Positions 33,914 to 41,385 of a stretch of DNA of 64,000 nucleotides are shown piece by piece. Under the pieces are notes generated by a model, which worked only from the letters and a program-made list of their open reading frames with translations, made no database searches and was not told where the DNA came from. Each line of letters begins with the position of its first letter. Position 1 is the stretch's first letter. The translations under genes and the position numbers were made by a program. This stretch comes from JACVRU01 sp040902725 (lineage in GTDB: Bacteria > Actinomycetota > Thermoleophilia > Gaiellales > Gaiellaceae), in NCBI GenBank assembly GCA_040902725.1, contig JBBDWU010000045.1, forward strand, positions 6,245 through 70,244, read 5' to 3'.

Positions 33914-34918
33914 ATGAGCTCGAAGCAGGACGTGATCGTGGTCGGAGCCGGCGTGATCGGCCTGGCCGCCGCCTGGCGGATCGCGCAGCGCGGCCTGTCC
34001 GTGAGCGTGCTCGAGCGCGGCGAGCCCGGCGGCGGCGCCACCTTCGCGTCGGCGGGGATGCTCGCGCCGGTGACGGAGTCCGAGTTCGGGGACGAGCCGG
34101 CCCTGGAGGAGCGGCTCGCCGCCGCGGCCGCCTGGCCCGCCTTCGCGGCCGAGCTGACGGAGGCGAGCGGGATCGACACCGGCTACCGGCGCAACGGCTG
34201 CCTTTCCGTCGCGCTGGGGGCGGACGAGATCGAGGAAGTACGGCGCCACCACGACTTCCGGCTCGAGCTCGGCCTGGCCGCGGAGTGGCTCGCCCCCAGC
34301 GCGTGCCGCGAGCTCGAGCCGGCGCTCTCCACGTCGGTCTCGGGCGGCTCGTTCACCCCGGACGACGGCGAGGTCGATCCCCGGGCGCTGACCCGCGCCC
34401 TGCTCGCGGCGCTCGAGCGCGCCGGCGTGCCCGTGCTGCGCGAGGAGGTCACCGACCTCGACCAGGTGCCGGCGCGCACCGTCGTCGCCGCCACCGGCGC
34501 CTGGGCCGACTGGCTGCCCGAAGCGGTCCGGCCACCCGTGCGCCCCGTCAAGGGCCAGATCGTCCGCCTGCGGGGCGAGCCCGTCGTCGAGCGCAGCATC
34601 CGCACCCCCGAGGTCTACGTCGTCCCGCGGCGGAGCGGCGAGACCGTGATCGGGGCGACCGTGGAGGAGCGCGGCTTCGACACGACCGTCACCGCCGGTG
34701 CCGTCCACGAGCTGCTGCGCGAGTCCTATCGCGCCCTGCCCGAGCTGGCCGAGCTGGAGTTCGCGGAGGCGACCGCCGGCCTCCGGCCCTGCACTCCCGA
34801 CAACCTCCCGATCGTGGAGCGGGGCGGCAACGGGCTCGTGATCGCCATGGGCCATTACCGCAACGGCATCCTGCTCACTCCGACGGCCGCCGACCGGGTG
34901 GCGGAGCTCGTCGGATGA
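33914..34918 (+). CDS. thiO: glycine oxidase ThiO
   Basis: 334 residues from the ATG 4 nt after the riboswitch. FAD motif DVIVVGAGVIGLAAAWRIAQ is at the N terminus, followed by GGGATFASAGMLAPVTES. The C-terminal ATAGLRPCTPDNLPIVERGG and GHYRNGILLTPTAADRVAE are diagnostic of ThiO. It oxidises glycine to iminoglycine, the nitrogen donor of the thiazole ring in aerobic organisms. The stop overlaps thiS by 4 bp. Confidence 0.95.
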   Translation: MSSKQDVIVVGAGVIGLAAAWRIAQRGLSVSVLERGEPGGGATFASAGMLAPVTESEFGDEPALEERLAAAAAWPAFAAELTEASGIDTGYRRNGCLSVALGADEIEEVRRHHDFRLELGLAAEWLAPSACRELEPALSTSVSGGSFTPDDGEVDPRALTRALLAALERAGVPVLREEVTDLDQVPARTVVAATGAWADWLPEAVRPPVRPVKGQIVRLRGEPVVERSIRTPEVYVVPRRSGETVIGATVEERGFDTTVTAGAVHELLRESYRALPELAELEFAEATAGLRPCTPDNLPIVERGGNGLVIAMGHYRNGILLTPTAADRVAELVG

Positions 34919-35115
34919 AGATCGAGCTGAACGGGGAGACGGTCGAGCTGGCGGAAGGGGCGAGCGTGGCCGAGGCGGTGCACGTCGCGGGCGCCGCCGA
35001 GCGGGGAGTGGCCGTGGCCGTCGACGGCGAGGTCGTCCCCCGCGGCGAGTGGGACACCAGCGCCCTGCGCGAAGGCCAGCACGTCGAGGTGCTGCAGGCG
35101 GTGGCCGGCGGATGA
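34915..35115 (+). CDS. thiS: sulfur carrier protein ThiS
   Basis: 66 residues, a ubiquitin-like beta-grasp protein beginning MKIELNGETVELAEG and ending in the obligatory diglycine (VLQAVAGG). The C terminus becomes a thiocarboxylate that supplies sulfur to ThiG. The activating enzyme ThiF is not in this window. It is coupled to thiO and thiG by ATGA overlaps. Confidence 0.95.
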   Translation: MKIELNGETVELAEGASVAEAVHVAGAAERGVAVAVDGEVVPRGEWDTSALREGQHVEVLQAVAGG

Positions 35116-35861
35116 GCCTCGAGCTTGCCGGGCGCACCTGGGAGTCCCGCCTCATCCTCGGCACGGGCGGCTTCCGCTCGCTCGAGTCGATGGAGCAGTC
35201 GCTGAAGGCGTCGGGCACGGAGATCGCCACCGTCGCGCTCCGCCGCGTCGACCCGGCCGCCCAGGGCTCCGTGCTCGAAGTGATCGAACGGCTCGGCCTC
35301 TTCCTGCTGCCAAACACGGCCGGCTGCTACACCGCGCGCGACGCCGTCCGCACGGCCCGCATGGCACGCGAGGCCTTCGCCACCGACTGGGTCAAGCTGG
35401 AGGTGATCGGCGACGACCGCACGCTCTTCCCCGACGCGGTCGAGCTGCTGCGCGCGGCCGAGGAGCTGATCGGCGAGGGCTTCGTCGTCCTGCCCTACAC
35501 GAACGACGACCCCATCCTCGCCCGCCGGCTGGAGCAGATCGGCTGCGCCGCCGTGATGCCGCTCGGCTCCCCGATCGGCTCCGGGGCGGGAATCCGCAAC
35601 GCGTACAACATCCAGATCCTCGTCGAGCAGGCGGGCGTGCCGGTGATCCTCGACGCGGGCATCGGGTCGGCCTCCGACGCCGCGCTGGCGATGGAGCTCG
35701 GCTGCGACGGCGTGCTGCTCGCCAGCTCGGTCTCACGCGCGAAGGACCCGGTTGCGATGGCGACCGCCATGAGGAAGGCGGTCGAGGCGGGCTTCGAGGC
35801 GCGTCGCGCGGGCCGCATCCCGCGCCGCCTCTACGCCGAGGCTTCAACCCCGGGCGACTAG
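35112..35861 (+). CDS. thiG: thiazole synthase ThiG
   Basis: 249 residues. SRLILGTGGFRSLESMEQSL is at the N terminus, the Schiff-base Lys is in DWVKLEVIGDD, and PLGSPIGSGAGIRNAYNIQ and VPVILDAGIGSASDAALAME form the phosphate site. It condenses DXP, ThiS-thiocarboxylate and iminoglycine to the thiazole. It is the last gene of the riboswitch operon and overlaps the convergent DNA methyltransferase by 18 bp. Confidence 0.96.
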   Translation: MSLELAGRTWESRLILGTGGFRSLESMEQSLKASGTEIATVALRRVDPAAQGSVLEVIERLGLFLLPNTAGCYTARDAVRTARMAREAFATDWVKLEVIGDDRTLFPDAVELLRAAEELIGEGFVVLPYTNDDPILARRLEQIGCAAVMPLGSPIGSGAGIRNAYNIQILVEQAGVPVILDAGIGSASDAALAMELGCDGVLLASSVSRAKDPVAMATAMRKAVEAGFEARRAGRIPRRLYAEASTPGD

Positions 35862-36950
35862 GACGTCCTCGTAGAACTCGCCCGCGCGGCGCCCCGTGCG
35901 GCGGTTGACGTGGCGGCGGAGGCGCCCTTCGAGGACGAGGCCCGCGCGCTCCAGGATCGCGGGATAGAGGTCGCGGCGGTCGCTGACGACGACGAGCACG
36001 GGCGCGCCGGCCTTCAAGTGCGAGGCCCCGTTGGCGAGCACCGCTGCCACGCCCTCCGAGTACTCCTCGAGCGCGCGCCGCGAGGTGCCGCGGCCGAGCT
36101 CGAGCTCGCCGAGGTCGGGCAGGCCGAGCAGCTCGTACGCGTAGCGGTGCTGCTCGTGGTAGTCGATCAGGCCCGGGTAAGGCGGCGAGGTGAGCAGGCC
36201 ATCGAAGCGGCGGCCGAAGTCGAGCGTCCGCGCGTCCCCGTGCAGCACCTCCGCGCTCCGGCCGCGGGCGCGCAGGCGCGAGAACTCCTTGATCCGCGCG
36301 AGTGTGTCGAGGGTGTACCGGCGCAGGAAGCGCGCGGCCTCCTCGACGGGACGGCACTCGCGCCGGTGCTTGTGGCACCAGTAGGGGCCGAGTTGCGGCG
36401 CGCGGGGGAAGTCGAGGTCGAAGTGCGGCGTGCGGCGTGCGGAGCGGGCGGCCCGCGCCAGCACGACGCGCAGGAGGTCCGCGTGCTCGGCGCCGTCGAT
36501 CAGGGCGCGGAAGGCGTGCAGCTCGCGGAGCGCGCGCGGTGCGTACCAGCGCCGGAGAAACCGAGAGGGCGCGTCGGGCGCGGCGGGGGCCTCCTCGAAG
36601 CGGGCGAGCACGTCGCGCAGCTCGTGCTCGAGCCGGAAGAGGTTGTAGTCCGCCGTCTTGACGCGCATGAGCAGCACGTTGAAGGCGGCAATGTCCGCTC
36701 CGGCCGCGTCCCGGCCGCTCTCGAGCGACTGCACGAGCGTCGTGCCGGAGCCGGCGAACGGGTCGACCACCGCCCCGCCGGGGGGCACGTAGCGCTCCAG
36801 CAGCACCTCCACCAGCTGCGGGATGAACTTGCCGAGGTAGGGGTGGAGCGAGTGGACGTGCTTCGTGCGCTCGCGCTGCGGCAGCTCGCGCTCCGACCAG
36901 GAGAGCTCGAGGTCGATCTGTGCGTAGAGCGCGTCCTGCGTCGGGGCCAT
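35844..36950 (-). CDS. putative DNA (N4-cytosine/N6-adenine) methyltransferase
   Basis: 368 residues. SLHPYLGKFIPQ (about 34-45) precedes motif I VVDPFAGSGTTLVQSLESGR (61-80), and motif IV LTSPPYPGLIDY is near 253-264. (S/T)PPY favours N4-cytosine, though N6-adenine is possible; a few RNA methylases share this layout. Motif I precedes motif IV with about 180 residues between, which likely hold target recognition. No restriction endonuclease or specificity gene is adjacent, so it appears orphan. It lies 17 bp downstream of another methyltransferase gene and converges on thiG. Confidence 0.78.
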   Translation of the reverse strand: MAPTQDALYAQIDLELSWSERELPQRERTKHVHSLHPYLGKFIPQLVEVLLERYVPPGGAVVDPFAGSGTTLVQSLESGRDAAGADIAAFNVLLMRVKTADYNLFRLEHELRDVLARFEEAPAAPDAPSRFLRRWYAPRALRELHAFRALIDGAEHADLLRVVLARAARSARRTPHFDLDFPRAPQLGPYWCHKHRRECRPVEEAARFLRRYTLDTLARIKEFSRLRARGRSAEVLHGDARTLDFGRRFDGLLTSPPYPGLIDYHEQHRYAYELLGLPDLGELELGRGTSRRALEEYSEGVAAVLANGASHLKAGAPVLVVVSDRRDLYPAILERAGLVLEGRLRRHVNRRTGRRAGEFYEDVLVARG

Positions 36951-36967
36951 CGCCCCGCTTTCGGTCC

Positions 36968-37519
36968 CTAGGCGGGAACTCCTATCGCGGCGAGCTGGAC
37001 GCGGTTGCCGCTCGCGGACAGCCACTCGCGCACTTCGGGCTCGTAGCCCCACTCGCGCAGCGGCGCGACGACCTCGTCGCCGCCGTAGCCGCAGACGATC
37101 AGGCGCCCGCCGGGCTCCAGGAAACGCGCCAGCAGCCGCTCCACGTATTCGCGCCTGCGAGCCTCGGGGACGTAGACCAGCTCCGTGCGCACGAAGTCGA
37201 AGCGGCGCGGCGGCTCCCACTCGAGCGCGTCGCCGACCCAGATCCGGTCCGCCCACTGCGGCAGGCGCTCGCGCGCCCGCGCCACGAGCCGCGGCGCGAA
37301 GTCGAGCCCGTACGGCTCCACGCCGGCCCACTCGGCCATCGACTCCATGAGCAAGCCGTTCGCGCAGCCGACGTCCAGGAATGTTCCCGGCCCGTCGATC
37401 GCCTCGGCGATCGGCCTGCGCCCCGCTTCCCACTCCGCCGCGCCGCCGCTCTTCCCCGACTCGCCGTAGACCGTCCCCGACGCCAGGTAGTGCTGCTCGT
37501 AGAACTCGGGCGTCAGCAT
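36968..37519 (-). CDS. class I SAM-dependent methyltransferase
   Basis: 183 residues. Motif I TFLDVGCANGLLMESMAEW, an acidic residue after the next strand (GVEPYGLDFAPRLV), motif post-II WVGDALEWEPP and RTELVYVPE give the seven-strand SAM fold. The N terminus (EFYEQHYLASGTVYGESG) resembles small Methyltransf_25-type enzymes. The substrate is unknown. Start overlaps the yraN stop by 1 bp (TGATG). Confidence 0.8.
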   Translation of the reverse strand: MLTPEFYEQHYLASGTVYGESGKSGGAAEWEAGRRPIAEAIDGPGTFLDVGCANGLLMESMAEWAGVEPYGLDFAPRLVARARERLPQWADRIWVGDALEWEPPRRFDFVRTELVYVPEARRREYVERLLARFLEPGGRLIVCGYGGDEVVAPLREWGYEPEVREWLSASGNRVQLAAIGVPA

Positions 37520-37845
37520 CAGAAGGCGTCCGCGGTGCGCCTGAGCCCCTCGGGCCCGACCGTCACGACGTCGAACGAGATCTCCAGCTCGTCGAGCTCG
37601 GGCCGCGCCGCGAGCCAGGCCTCCGCCGCACGGCGCACCCGGCGCTGCTTTTCCGGGTGGACGTAGTCCACCGGCGCGCCGAAGTCCTCCCGGCCGCGCT
37701 CCTTCACCTCGCAGAACACGAGCCGGCGGCCGCGCCGCGCGACCAGGTCGACCTCGTTGCCGCCCGCCCAGGCGTTCGCGGCCAGGATCCGGTAGCCGCG
37801 CAGCCGGTAGTGCCTACGCGCTCGCCGCTCGCCCGAGTTCCGCAT
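37519..37845 (-). CDS. yraN: YraN family (UPF0102) nuclease-like protein
   Basis: 108 residues with the endonuclease-like core GYRILAANAWAGGNEVDLVA then LVFCEVKERG, i.e. the E...D...E-x-K pattern of the RecB-like/Holliday-junction resolvase fold. The usual companion of rnhB and comM. The start lies 32 bp inside the rnhB 3' end in another frame. Function is not settled in the literature as far as I know. Confidence 0.9.
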   Translation of the reverse strand: MRNSGERRARRHYRLRGYRILAANAWAGGNEVDLVARRGRRLVFCEVKERGREDFGAPVDYVHPEKQRRVRRAAEAWLAARPELDELEISFDVVTVGPEGLRRTADAF

Positions 37846-38467
37846 AGCAGCGGGCCCGCCAGGAACGCCGGTGGATCGGTGTCGGGCCGCGCGCGATCAC
37901 GATGCGCGTGTGCTCCGGCGTGATGTAGCCGACGTGGGAGGTGAAGCCGTAGTGGGGATAGAGGGTGCCCAGCCGCCGCATCAGCCGGTCGCGGGTCACC
38001 TTCGCCACGATCGATGCGGCCGCGATCGCAGCGCTCTTCTCGTCGCCGTCGACGACGGCGCGGTGCGGCGGCGCGAGCGGCCCCAGCCGGAAGCCGTCGA
38101 CCAGGCAGGCCTCGGCGGGCGGCGTGAGCTCCGCCAGAACCTCGCGCAGGCCGCGCAGGTTCGAGCGGTGGAGGCCGTTGCGGTCGATCACGGAGGGCGG
38201 GATGACGCGCAGGACGACGCGCTCGGCCGCGGCCAGCACGGCGTGGAAGAGCTCCTCCCGGCGCGCGGGTGAGCACTGCTTCGAGTCGTTGAGGTAGGCG
38301 AGCGGCCGGACGCGGTGGTCGCGCAGGCGCTCGTAGTCGAGCAGGACTCCGGCCACCACCAGCGGGCCGGCGAGCGAGCCGCGGCCGGCCTCGTCGGCGC
38401 CGGCGACCAGCCGCGCGCCGAGCTTGCGGTCGAACTGGAGGAGCTTCAGGCCCGTGCGCGCCGCCAC
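37814..38467 (-). CDS. rnhB: ribonuclease HII
   Basis: 217 residues. Metal ligands are in VAGADEAGRGSLAGPLVVAG (DE) and the later LVDGFRLG and DGDEKSAAIAAASIVAKVTR; GFTSHVGYITPEH is the conserved C-terminal block. It cleaves RNA in RNA-DNA hybrids and single ribonucleotides. The gene follows the rplS-proximal palindrome (38507-38646), with about 40 bp between that element and its start. Confidence 0.95.
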   Translation of the reverse strand: MAARTGLKLLQFDRKLGARLVAGADEAGRGSLAGPLVVAGVLLDYERLRDHRVRPLAYLNDSKQCSPARREELFHAVLAAAERVVLRVIPPSVIDRNGLHRSNLRGLREVLAELTPPAEACLVDGFRLGPLAPPHRAVVDGDEKSAAIAAASIVAKVTRDRLMRRLGTLYPHYGFTSHVGYITPEHTRIVIARGPTPIHRRSWRARCYAELGRAASA

Positions 38468-38506
38468 GCGCCGAGGATAGCTCCGAAGCTGTGACGACTA
38501 CGCGCT

Positions 38507-38646
38507 GAGTCAGTCGAGGGTCTCGCGCTTATGGCGCGCGAAAAGCAAGCCAGGCTAGGACGCAGGGAGCGTGCGTATGAGACATACGGACGCGACCGAG
38601 GACAACGCCTGGCGCCGCTTTGCAGCCGCCAGAAGCGCACTGACTC
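38507..38646. repeat. 140-bp imperfect palindrome (long hairpin) between rplS and rnhB
   Basis: Outer arms GAGTCAGT (38507-38514) and ACTGACTC (38639-38646). Inside them GCGCTTATGGC pairs with GCCAGAAGCGC, AGCAAGCCAGGC with GCCTGGCGCCGCTT, and the apex is GCGTATG-AGA-CATACG near 38572-38588. Almost the whole interval can fold as one hairpin. It has no protein-coding character and lies within the minus-strand operon, so it should be transcribed. It could be a miniature inverted-repeat element or a processing signal. Confidence 0.7.
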
Positions 38647-38661
38647 TCGGCTGACGCGGCG

Positions 38662-39141
38662 CTAGGTCGTCTCTGCCTCGACAGGCTCGGGCTCGGACGC
38701 CTCGACGACGTCCTCCTCGACTGCCTCTGCCTCGACAGCCTCCGCAGCGGGCAGATCCTCGGCCGCTTCCTCGGTCGTCGCGGCCGCGCGGCGCCCGTAC
38801 GCGACCTCGCGCACGCGGGCCTTCTTGCCGACTTTGCCGCGCAGGTAGTAGAGCTTCGCGCGGTTCACGTCGCCCACCGCGGTCACCTCGATCTTCTCGA
38901 TCTTGGGCGAATGCAGCGGGAACGTGCGCTCGACGCCGACGCCGAAGGACTGCTTCCGGACGGTGAACGTTTCGCGCGACCCTGCCCCTTGGCGCTTGAT
39001 CACGATGCCCTCGAACACCTGGGTGCGGCGCCGCTGGCCCTCGATCACCTGGAAGTGGACGCGCACGGTGTCGCCCGCTTTGAAGCGGGGCAGGCCGCTG
39101 CGCAGCTGAGCGCGCTCGAGTGACTCGATGACCTTGCTCAT
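38662..39141 (-). CDS. rplS: 50S ribosomal protein L19 with acidic C-terminal extension
   Basis: 159 residues; standard L19 is about 115. The core is clear: RFKAGDTVRVHFQVIEGQRR, RTQVFEGIVIKRQGAGS, SFGVGVERTFPLHSPKIEKI and RAKLYYLRGKVGKKARV. From about residue 118 there is a low-complexity acidic tail of A, E, V, T, P and D (VEAEAVEEDVVEASEPEPVE). L19 sits at the 30S-50S interface. A tail of this charge is unusual on a protein that binds rRNA. Confidence 0.96.
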   Translation of the reverse strand: MSKVIESLERAQLRSGLPRFKAGDTVRVHFQVIEGQRRRTQVFEGIVIKRQGAGSRETFTVRKQSFGVGVERTFPLHSPKIEKIEVTAVGDVNRAKLYYLRGKVGKKARVREVAYGRRAAATTEEAAEDLPAAEAVEAEAVEEDVVEASEPEPVEAETT

Positions 39142-39175
39142 AAGGAACCAGCCGGGAGGAGGATGGTAGCAGCGG

Positions 39176-39778
39176 CTATCTAACGGAAACGCGGTTCGGC
39201 GGCCAGTAGACGGCGAAGACCTTGCCGATGATGTTCGCCCGCGGGACCGTTCCCCACTGGCGCGAGTCGCAGGAATGCGTGCGGTTGTCGCCGAGGAAGA
39301 CGTAGTGGCCCGCCGGCACCGTCCGCAACGGCTGAGTGTCCGTCCCCATCCGCCCCCCGGCGATGTACGGCTCCAGCAGCCGCTGCCCGTTGATGAACAC
39401 GATCCCGCTCTCCATCCGCCATGTCTCGCCGGGCAGCGCGACCAGGCGCTTCACGAACGTGCCGCCGGCCCCGCACTCCCGCTGCGCCTCCGGGGGGGTG
39501 TCGAAGACGATCACTTCGCCGCGCTTCGGCTCCTTGAAGCGGTAGACGAGCCGGTTGGCGAGCACCCGGTCGGAGTAGCCGGCCTCGCAGCCGTCGCCCG
39601 GCTGCGCGCAGTGGAGCGTGGGCTCCATCGACGAGGACGGGATGCGGTACGGGTTCACGACCCAGGCCTTGATCGCCAGGACGATCAGGATCGCGCCGGC
39701 GATCGTGACAGCCCAGTCGATCGCGACCCGCCACGGGTGCGGCAGGTCGTGCGTCAGTCGGTCGATCGGGTTCCTCAC
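39176..39778 (-). CDS. lepB: signal peptidase I
   Basis: 200 residues from a GTG that overlaps the trmD stop (GTGA). A single membrane helix (about 20-39) precedes the nucleophile Ser in YRIPSSSMEPTL (Ser about 50). The general-base Lys is in GTFVKRLVALPGE (Lys about 110), and box D/E GHYVFLGDNRTHSCDSRQWG is intact. It cleaves Sec and Tat signal peptides outside the membrane. It lies between trmD and rplS, whereas rplS-lepB is the common order. Confidence 0.95.
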   Translation of the reverse strand: MRNPIDRLTHDLPHPWRVAIDWAVTIAGAILIVLAIKAWVVNPYRIPSSSMEPTLHCAQPGDGCEAGYSDRVLANRLVYRFKEPKRGEVIVFDTPPEAQRECGAGGTFVKRLVALPGETWRMESGIVFINGQRLLEPYIAGGRMGTDTQPLRTVPAGHYVFLGDNRTHSCDSRQWGTVPRANIIGKVFAVYWPPNRVSVR

Positions 39779-40437
39779 CGCGGCGTCCGCGCCTTGCTCT
39801 CGCCGCGCCGCCACTCGGCGATACGTGCGTGGTCGCCGGACAGGAGCACGTCCGGCACCGGCCAGCCGCGGAACTCCGCCGGGCGGGTGTAGTGCGGGTA
39901 CTCGATTCCGCCCTCCAGCTCGGCCGAGAAGCTCTCCTCCACGCCCGACTCGTCGCTGCCGAGCGCGCCCGGCAGCCGCCGCGCGATCGCGTCGATGAGC
40001 ACCATGGCCGGCAGCTCGCCGCCCGAGAGGACGTAGGGGCCGATTGAGACCCGGTCGGTCGCCAGGTGCTCGAGGATTCGCTCGTCGAACCCCTCGAAGC
40101 GGGACGAGAGCAACGTCAGCGCCGGCTCGGCGGCGAGCTCCTCGACGAGCTCCTGGTCGAGCTGGCGCCCGGCCGGCGTGAATGCGATCACCCGGTGGCC
40201 GGGCGGGCCGCCGTAGACCGCGTCGAGCGCGGCAGCGACGACGTCGACGCGCAGCACCATCCCGGCGCCGCCCCCGTAGGGGTCGTCGTCGACCTGGCCG
40301 GACTTGAGGGGCGTGTGCTGCCGGTAGTTGACGAGCTGCAGCACGAGCTCGTCGCCGAGCACCGCGGCCACGGGCCGCTGCTCCGTCAGCCAGGCGAAGG
40401 CATGCGGGACGAGCGTGAAGACGTCGATGTTGATCAT
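39775..40437 (-). CDS. trmD: tRNA (guanine-N1)-methyltransferase
   Basis: 220 residues, MINIDVFTLVPHAF start. SPOUT-fold signature: VDDDPYGGGAGMVLRVD, LLSSRFEGFDERILEHLATD and SIGPYVLSGGELPAMVLIDA, then YPHYTRPAEFRGWPVPDVLLSGDHA (spread over the C-terminal part). It methylates G37 of tRNAs to prevent frameshifting. ATGA overlap with rimM and GTGA overlap with lepB. Confidence 0.96.
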   Translation of the reverse strand: MINIDVFTLVPHAFAWLTEQRPVAAVLGDELVLQLVNYRQHTPLKSGQVDDDPYGGGAGMVLRVDVVAAALDAVYGGPPGHRVIAFTPAGRQLDQELVEELAAEPALTLLSSRFEGFDERILEHLATDRVSIGPYVLSGGELPAMVLIDAIARRLPGALGSDESGVEESFSAELEGGIEYPHYTRPAEFRGWPVPDVLLSGDHARIAEWRRGESKARTPR

Positions 40438-40904
40438 GCGTCGAGAGGATCGGAGAAGCCGGGCGAGACGACGATTCTGCCAGCGGCGACGTCCACGTCG
40501 CGCACGCAGGCGTCCACGAAGGGCAGCAGGAGCCCGTCCTCGAGCTCGATGACGTCGTTCGCGACGCCGGGCTCCACGGCCGCGACCCGCCCCAGCGCGC
40601 GCCCGCCCTCCTCCACCACCTCGAGCCCGACGAGCTGGAACGCATACCACGCGTCCTCCTCGGGCGGCGGCAGCTGGTCGCGCGAGACGGCGAGCTCCGA
40701 GCCGCGCTCGACGGGACGGTCGAGCCGGATCACCGGCCGGCCGCCCGCGCGCTTCGAGGCGACGACCCGCGCCGGCTCACCCGCAACGAGCAGCGCGGCG
40801 CCCTCGGCGAAGCGGGCGGGGTCCTCGCTCGCGTGCTCCACGAAGAAGCTGCCGTCGAGGCCGTGCGGCCGCCCGACGCGGCCGACGGGCACCGGTTCAC
40901 TCAC
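40434..40904 (-). CDS. rimM: 16S rRNA processing protein RimM
   Basis: 156 residues. PVPVGRVGRPHGLDGSFFVE is the conserved N-terminal beta-barrel start. The PRC-barrel half has EDAWYAFQLVGLEVVEEGG, GVANDVIELEDGLLLPFVDA and VDVAAGRIVV. It helps assemble the 30S head with S19. It overlaps khpA by 8 bp and trmD by 4 bp. Confidence 0.94.
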   Translation of the reverse strand: MSEPVPVGRVGRPHGLDGSFFVEHASEDPARFAEGAALLVAGEPARVVASKRAGGRPVIRLDRPVERGSELAVSRDQLPPPEEDAWYAFQLVGLEVVEEGGRALGRVAAVEPGVANDVIELEDGLLLPFVDACVRDVDVAAGRIVVSPGFSDPLDA

Positions 40905-41142
40905 CGTTATCGGCGATCTCGACCGTGATGCGCTCGTGCGAGCGGGACGCGCTCGCGCGGATGACCGTGCGCAGCGCGCGCGCGATCCTGCCCTGGCGGC
41001 CGATCACCTTGCCCACGTCGTCCGGGGCAACGTGCAGGCGGAGGACGACGACGCCGTCGTCGCGCTCCTCGCGGTCGACCCGGACCGCGTCCGGCTCGTC
41101 CACGAGCCCGCGGGCCAGGTACTCGAGCAGGTCGGCGCTCAC
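40897..41142 (-). CDS. khpA: KH-domain RNA-binding protein KhpA
   Basis: 81 residues with a single KH domain: LHVAPDDVGKVIGRQGRIA (the GxxG loop is GRQG) and ALRTVIRASASRSHERITVE. It partners with KhpB/Jag in Gram-positives in cell-wall and sRNA biology. Standard place between rpsP and rimM, coupled by ATGA to rpsP. Confidence 0.93.
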   Translation of the reverse strand: MSADLLEYLARGLVDEPDAVRVDREERDDGVVVLRLHVAPDDVGKVIGRQGRIARALRTVIRASASRSHERITVEIADNGE

Positions 41143-41381
41143 CCCAGGTTCTTTGCCTTCAGCAAGCGGGCGACCGCCTCGGAGGGCTTCGCGCCCTTGC
41201 CGAGCCAGTCCTTGACCTTCGCCTCGTCGAACTCGATCAGCGACGGGTCGGGCTGCGGGTTGTACCGCCCGACGATCTCGATGAACTTGCCGTCCCGCGG
41301 CGAGCGGGAGTCGGCCACCACGACGCGGTAGATCGGGTTCTTCTTCGACCCCACGCGGGCCAGCCTCATGCGTACTGCCAC
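41139..41381 (-). CDS. rpsP: 30S ribosomal protein S16
   Basis: 80 residues, MAVRMRLARVGSKKNPIYRV, VVADSRSPRDGKFIEIVGRY and KVKDWLGKGAKPSEAVARLL. A typical short S16 needed for 30S assembly. It lies 4 bp after ffh and overlaps khpA by 4 bp. Confidence 0.97.
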   Translation of the reverse strand: MAVRMRLARVGSKKNPIYRVVVADSRSPRDGKFIEIVGRYNPQPDPSLIEFDEAKVKDWLGKGAKPSEAVARLLKAKNLG

Positions 41382-41385
41382 AGAA

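Noticed and set aside
38446..38640. 64-aa minus-strand ORF through the palindrome
   Set aside because: Composition follows the hairpin and the start lies within it; no Shine-Dalgarno.
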